The notes beneath the pieces are model-generated. The model ran no database searches, was not told the DNA's origin, and was given only the letters and a program-made list of their open reading frames with translations. From Cymodocea nodosa (Eukaryota; Streptophyta; Magnoliopsida; Alismatales; Cymodoceaceae): 64,000 nucleotides of DNA. Shown here piece after piece: positions 58,725-64,000 of this stretch. The stretch covers positions 1,381,501-1,445,500 of the forward strand of contig CM072345.1 in assembly GCA_036874045.1 (NCBI GenBank), in the 5' to 3' direction. Every line of letters starts with the position of its first letter. The stretch's first letter is position 1. The position numbers and the translations under genes are program-made.

Positions 58725-61700
58725 CTACAAGAATTTCTCGATGCATGCGGTAAGCGTGGTCTTCTGCACGGCTCCAATGACTGCATCCTTTTTCTCACCG
58801 TTCTTAAAAATCATGATGGTCGGGATACTTCGGATGCCATATTTTGTTGCGATGTCCGGGGATTTGTCGGTGTCGATCTTCAGACATTTCAGCTTTCCTG
58901 CGTAAGCTTTCGACAATTCACTGATCACGGGGAGAACAATCCGGCAAGGTCCACACCACGGAGCCCAAAACTCGACAAGCACCGGGATATCAGACTCCAA
59001 GACTTGGGCTTGCCACTGGGCAGTTGTAACATCTGGAACTGTTTACAAGAACGAAAAAGTCCAAGTTACGGGAAAAAATATTGCAGATTCCCCCGGAAAA
59101 CAATCTTCGGGTGCTTTCATCAACAGCCCGATATCGGCCAATCAATCTACAGTGAAAACGAATCAATGCATAAGGCCTCTTGCATTGCCAAGTGCCAAGC
59201 ATGACTGTTAAGTTGAGCGATTTATTAACCGGTATGCACAAAAATGACCATGTCTAGATTTTTTATTCCTTATTTAAGGTCACAGTTAAACTTAAAAAGG
59301 GAAAAAGACGTATAGAATTTTCCTTGTAGTCACTTTCATCTGCATATCATTACACCCAATAAACATGAGTGAGCATGCTTTTATCATTTTGTCAATATCC
59401 ACCAATCAAATAGTTTGTATAGGAAGAAGATAAGGCCATGTTGCTGGGCTTCACATAAGTCCAACACTTGCCCAATCCACCAAACAAAACGAAGGAATTG
59501 CTTCCTCCAGAAGAGAAATATACATTCGTTTCTAGACTACTCTACCTCCTTTCGATTTCTAAAGTCCTCCATTCACTTCTACCTGGCAAGCACACCTACC
59601 TTTCATTCCACACTAGTTGGAAAATCTACTAGCAAGTTAAGAGACTCTGAACGAGTTGATGACTGAGGTTACACTAAAAATTGTGTCAAGAGAGATTACA
59701 AGGAGAGGCAAATCCACAAGCTTGAGACAAAAGTAAAAAATCTATAGGAATCAAACTTTAAGTGCTGCAACCATGATAGGAAAAATCACTTTCATGAGAT
59801 TGACAGCCAACGAGGTCTGTGAAAGGAAATGAGATTCATTAAAATGTCATCAAGAAGATAATGGCAAGAAATTTGAGACGCTCAGGCATTCATTACCATG
59901 ATCAAGGAGGAAGATCTAACAATTACATCCAACTTAGAGAAAAGTGATTATGAATAAAATCAGATCAATTACTTGAGCTACTCAAATCATAGGACTGCAA
60001 CTAAAATTAGGGTGATGAAATTGTCTGAAGATAAACATCAAATGGGACATTGCCTGTGCATGTGTCAATATGAAATACTTATCAATCTTCCTATAAACAG
60101 ACAAATAATATCTATTGATGACTATTATTTACTTTTTCTCAGTTACTTCTATTTTTCACCAAATATTAGACTTATTATTGGCGTTGTTGTTGTTATTTAT
60201 TATTAGCTTATTGTTATTGTTGAGATTGATATTGATTTGGAGGATAATTACAAGTTTATTTAGTAAAACAAAGATATGAACATAATTAATGCAGACTACC
60301 ACATAGAATATGGATTCACACCCTACATCTACATCTATGATGTGTTTATAGAATTTAAGACTAGTTCATATGGTCCAAAATATCATGTTTAGTAAGACAT
60401 TCTTCCAAAGATATGAATATGTGATGAAATAGTTGCCTGTTGGCATTATTTATCATGGATATGCTATACTTTTTAGCACATAACTATGAAAGGTTCAAAT
60501 CATTCTTCACATGCTTCTTGTATGCCTTGTTTCCAAAAGCATTCATTTATGATTTACCAATTAAACAGTAAACAGAGATGCCTTGAATATTGGTTTATCA
60601 TAATTGTGCTGAACATTGTGTGAGGAACTACACGGTAGTCTATGTTTTGCGCAAAATGACACGATAGGCTATTAGTCCATGGTTTTTATATGAAATGCCA
60701 ATAGATGAGATGACCGGAGAATTATATGTTCACTTTGACGTGGCTTTGAATGCAAAACATTTATTATCTTAAAATGGAATATCATAGCATATTTAGTGGG
60801 ACTCAAAAGCAAAAGAAGAGAAATCCACATCTCATTCACGTCAGGCAAGCAGAACAGCTCTTGTAAATTAAGAAAAATGAGGAATCCGTCCCATCTTTTC
60901 TTGGCAGATTCCAACTTATATAGAGTAACTTAGTTCAAGTATGATTTAACAATGATGCCATATACGCAAAACTATCCATGGTTCAAATATAAATGATGGA
61001 AAACAGACGAGGATAATGTACCCACAATAAACATAAAAAGGTCCACATCATTATGTGCGAATGCAGCAAGAAATGTCAATAATACAAACATAAATTCAGA
61101 AGCAAATATCCTACCAAAATAAAGAAAAATAACTGTGTTTAATAGTCAAAACAAACAAACACTTTAGGTAGAGGGCTCTAGGGAGTGGAGCTGTACGCCT
61201 CCATGAAAGTTACCTACCGTTATGTGAACGAGCATGACTGGTAAGGAGGACCCAAAAACTAGCATGTCTCTTGCCAATAGCGTTTATTATATCACTGACA
61301 CAGAGAATTATGAATCACCCTCGTCTACCGCCCCCCTCCCGGTCAAAAAGAAAAGGAGATAAGCTAATAATTTAGTAACTCACCTAAAGGTTTTGGAAAT
61401 CAGAGAGAAAGAACTAGCATAAACAAATAAAAAGCTAAATGTTTCTCGTGATTTTATTCCAGAGAAGTATTTCCCATCAGTAAGGGAATAATAGGATCTC
61501 AGCGATTTTCAAATAAGAGAATGAAACTCAACAACCAAATCTACGGACTGATGATTTCAACACAACAAACAAAAAGAAAAGCCTAATCAAGCCTAATCAA
61601 AGCAGTCAAACCACATAGAAATCTTGTAAACTGCTCCAAACAGACAAGACAGAGCAAGGAAGCAGAATCTTTACCATCAAAATCCGTTTCCTGAGCTTCA

Positions 61701-61954
61701 CAGACCACAACACGGCGGCGAACAACTCTCCTACCTCCGCCAACGACAGCCGCCGATCTAGTAGCAGCACGCCTGGCAAGTTTCAAACCTTTGAACTCAG
61801 GCGGGAAGAGCCCCATTCCATGCACACCGGAGACCGAGGAGATGGACGAAGCCAAGGCCATCCGAGGCGAGGCCGACAACGCCGGCTTTTGGAAGGCGGA
61901 GGAGGCGTGGGGGACACAGACGGACTCGAGAAAGGCAGCGGCGGCAGCAGCCAT
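58725..61954 (-). CDS. Chloroplast thioredoxin m, two exons
   Basis: Exon 1 is 61954-61675 and exon 2 is 59038-58725, giving 197 residues. The junction is in phase 1 (GATG|GTAAAG donor, AAACAG|TTCC acceptor), so GTT Val is split. Residues 1 to about 90 are an Ala/Ser/Arg-rich plastid transit peptide (start [12 protein letters not shown]), with maturation probably near VVVCEAQE. The thioredoxin fold follows with [13 protein letters not shown] (catalytic WCGPC), [21 protein letters not shown] (cis-Pro) and [14 protein letters not shown], characteristic of m-type. It is reduced by ferredoxin-thioredoxin reductase and switches stromal enzymes in the light. An upstream in-frame ATG at 61999 was not chosen because MAAAAAA gives a typical transit peptide. 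All key residues are intact. Confidence 0.95.
59039..61674 (-). other. Single 2.6-kb intron of the thioredoxin m gene
   Basis: Starts GTAAAGATTC and ends TTGTAAACAG on the minus strand. I see no coding exon or clear transposon in it on either strand; short open frames inside lack domains. Confidence 0.8.
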
Positions 61955-62092
61955 TGGGTTAGCAGGATATTCCAAGTCGGAATGGCGGAAGGAGAGCAAG
62001 CAAGGGGAGGGCGGAGATTGGCGAGGCGGTGGTATGTGGGTGGGGGGAACGAAGAAGAAGATGAGGTGAGGGTGACGGCGACGCCAAGGATT

Positions 62093-62102
62093 ATTTTATA
62101 GA
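62093..62102 (-). promoter_or_regulatory. TATA box of the thioredoxin m gene
   Basis: The minus strand reads TCTATAAAATAATCC about 140 bases upstream of the start codon, leaving a 5' UTR of roughly 100 bases rich in CT. Position and sequence fit a plant TATA promoter. Confidence 0.6.
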
Positions 62103-63600
62103 TTAGACAAGAGTGGTGGCAGCAGACGCGTCAGCGGTGTATGGTGGGTTTCCGCCCTCGGTGGCCCCACCGACACTCCGGTTTTTTTTTTTTTTTTTCG
62201 GTGATTTTTGTTTTATCGGTTGTTTCTTTTTATGTTAGAAGACCGGTAAGTAAAACTTACACCCAGAATAAAAGATATAAGAATGTTTAAAAGAATACAC
62301 TAACATACATGAATATTCAACAATAAAATATAAATAACAAAATACCTATTGAGAAGTTTAAGAGAAAAATAAATTAATTTTTCTCTTCAACTTTTCTTTG
62401 ATTAGCCTAATTCCTAAAACGTGTTAGAATTTGACCTCTCTTTTGCTTCGTCCATCTTAGATGAAGAATATTTTAACTAAAAAACAGTTGTATTAAAAAC
62501 TTTAAAGAATATCAACTTGGTAGGTATTCTAGGTCGATTTAGTAAGAAGGATGCTGCTTTTATTAAGTCAAATAATCTATAATTAACATTAGTTTGAGTT
62601 TTTAGACTCATACTTGTAGTTGAATTTCTTATTTTAATGTCAAAATAATAATAATATTCCTTTATGAGGAAGTGAATGCATTACATGTCTAAAGTGGAAA
62701 AAATATTAACCAAAAAATTATTATCAAACAAAAACTCTTGTATCTTTCAGAACAAAACGTAAAGGTCGACGTCTTCACGTTAGATTTGATGTAATCTATC
62801 GTTGACATCAAAACAAAGCTATGCAATGTGCATTAGATTTATGGTAATGGGAAAAATGATCGCCCTTTAAAGTGCACGATCATGTGATTTGTTGAAAGTA
62901 GAACAATTTAAAGGAATATGCGAAGTTCATTTTCATGTATAATGTACAGTCACCAATGTAAAATAAAATATCAAAGATGATAGTGCAAGAGAGAAAACCC
63001 AAACATGCACAATAATCATACACGTTCATCCATGATGAGTGCACCAAGTTCATTCACATTGTTAAAGCAATGTATGCAAAAATTCGGAAATCTTATACTT
63101 GATATGTTTTTTTTATTTATTTCTCAAGTACTGCATACTTTGTCTATTAGATGATTTCACCTAATTAAAGGTATTCTAAGTAGTTATATCCACCAACTCG
63201 ATTAAGAGTACTAATAAAGGTAAGACATGCAACATCGACACGTGGATTAAGAATGTACACATACATACCACTTGCCTATGCCTAAGTAGCGCCAACATTA
63301 CTACTTATGAACATTCAAATAGTTTGGAATATACCAAGAGTACCTATAGAGACGAAAGTTATACAAGAACTTCTTAAGTAGTCATCTATCTTGAAACTAC
63401 TCTAACCTAAACACGCTTAACTTCAAAATTTTTACTGAAGTGGGTGTTTGATAATAGGTGTAATTGCACCTCTACGCTTGATAAGTTAATAAAGTAGAAT
63501 TTGATGTTCAAAATCTTGACATTATAGCTAAGACTTTTCCTTTAAATTTAGAGTGAAGAGTTAGGCAAAAATCACTTAAATGTGGTAATCAATGTTTACT
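62103..63600. other. Intergenic region
   Basis: A T run at about 62180-62199 lies upstream of the thioredoxin promoter; the rest is AT-rich sequence with no supported gene, LTR or tandem repeat. Confidence 0.6.
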
Positions 63601-63609
63601 TTTGAAATA

Positions 63610-64000
63610 GAAATAGATTGGAAGTAAAAATCTTGTATTCATTGGCTTAAAAAAGAAGATTTGAATACTACCTTCTTCCACAAAGTCACTATGTATGTTA
63701 AATGGAGGAAAGAAAAAAAACTCTTCAATCAACTTAGATGATAAATTGGTTGTAATCAAATCTAGGAGGTTTTTGAGAAGCACTTCAAACAACACTTTAT
63801 TAAAAAAAAGCAAAACTTTACCCTAAGCCTGATGGTTTTTCTTTAAGTTTTTATTTAAAATACTAGGATGTTATTAAAGATGATTTAGTTGATATGGTAA
63901 AATTTTTCCAAGATAATAGCAATATCAACACCTTGAAGCCAATAAACTACACCTTCATCTCCTTAATTTCTAAGCACACGGAGGCTTTCCTATGTCTAGT
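63610..64000 (+). pseudogene. LINE (L1-type) ORF2 fragment entering the window edge
   Basis: Plus-strand frames give IHWLKKEDLNTTFFHKV, matching the WLkeGDrNTkFFH motif between endonuclease and RT of plant L1 LINEs. After a frameshift comes PKPDGFSLSFYLKY*DVIKD (usual form GPDGF), then LKPINYTFISLISK (usual form N-x-T-F-I-x-L-I-P-K), the start of the RT domain. Stops and shifts show decay. The active-site YADD would lie beyond the right edge. Confidence 0.8.

Noticed and set aside
58409-58798. 129-codon minus-strand frame at the 3' end of the thioredoxin gene
   Set aside because: Overlaps the true C-terminus in a different frame and otherwise covers the 3' UTR.
61791-62101. Plus-strand frames opposite thioredoxin exon 1
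   Set aside because: Shadows of the GC-rich transit-peptide exon on the other strand.

Overview
The window is AT-rich nuclear DNA of a flowering plant. Two ordinary host genes lie near its ends: a RING-finger E3 ligase of the RMA type (minus strand, running off the left edge) and a two-exon chloroplast thioredoxin m gene (minus strand, 58.7-62.0 kb). Intron-containing plant genes and plant-specific retroelement lineages support this. A monocot is possible from the look of the two host proteins, but that is a weak inference.

Almost everything between about 4.7 and 52.3 kb is nested LTR retrotransposon. The oldest layer is a decayed Ty1/copia gag-protease fragment (4693-6184). A SIRE-like copia LTR sits in it (6185-6978), and that LTR was split by a large Ty3/gypsy Athila-like element, here called A (6979-48438, LTRs about 1.94 kb). 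Four later insertions interrupt A: a solo LTR with target duplication AGTAG (18822-21048); a deleted relative, element B, with duplication GTCAG (21535-31044); a SIRE-type copia element with duplication TGCTA (31737-42449); and an inverted solo LTR with duplication GAGGT inside the 3' LTR of A (45046-47326). Removing these restores reading frames and LTR lengths, so the order of events is readable.

The gypsy family is unusual. After protease-RT-RNase H-integrase it carries an ORF of the 'putative plant transposon protein' type (called TPD here), then a capsid gag ORF that would normally be at the 5' end, then a captured F-box gene with an F-box-associated domain. The order TPD-gag-F-box recurs in A and B. 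The SIRE copia element shares three separate modules with this gypsy family: a U3 stretch in its LTR, a roughly 1.1-kb non-coding block with a strongly conserved 200-nt core, and the TPD ORF. A short inverted-repeat cassette (GTTGAGTTA ... TAACTCAAC) recurs in the LTRs of both superfamilies and in front of each internal ORF, usually followed by a TATA-like sequence. Every retroelement ORF is damaged by stops, frameshifts or deletions.

From 48.4 to 54.9 kb there are older LTR remnants, an unidentified ORF behind a tRNA-Asp-like primer site, an inverted LTR piece, a 27-base C tract and two minisatellites. From 55.3 to 58.1 kb lies a dead PIF/Harbinger transposon with its Myb/SANT-like protein and a DDE transposase whose first catalytic Asp is changed to Asn. 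The right edge enters a LINE reverse transcriptase fragment. No tRNA, rRNA or CRISPR array was seen.
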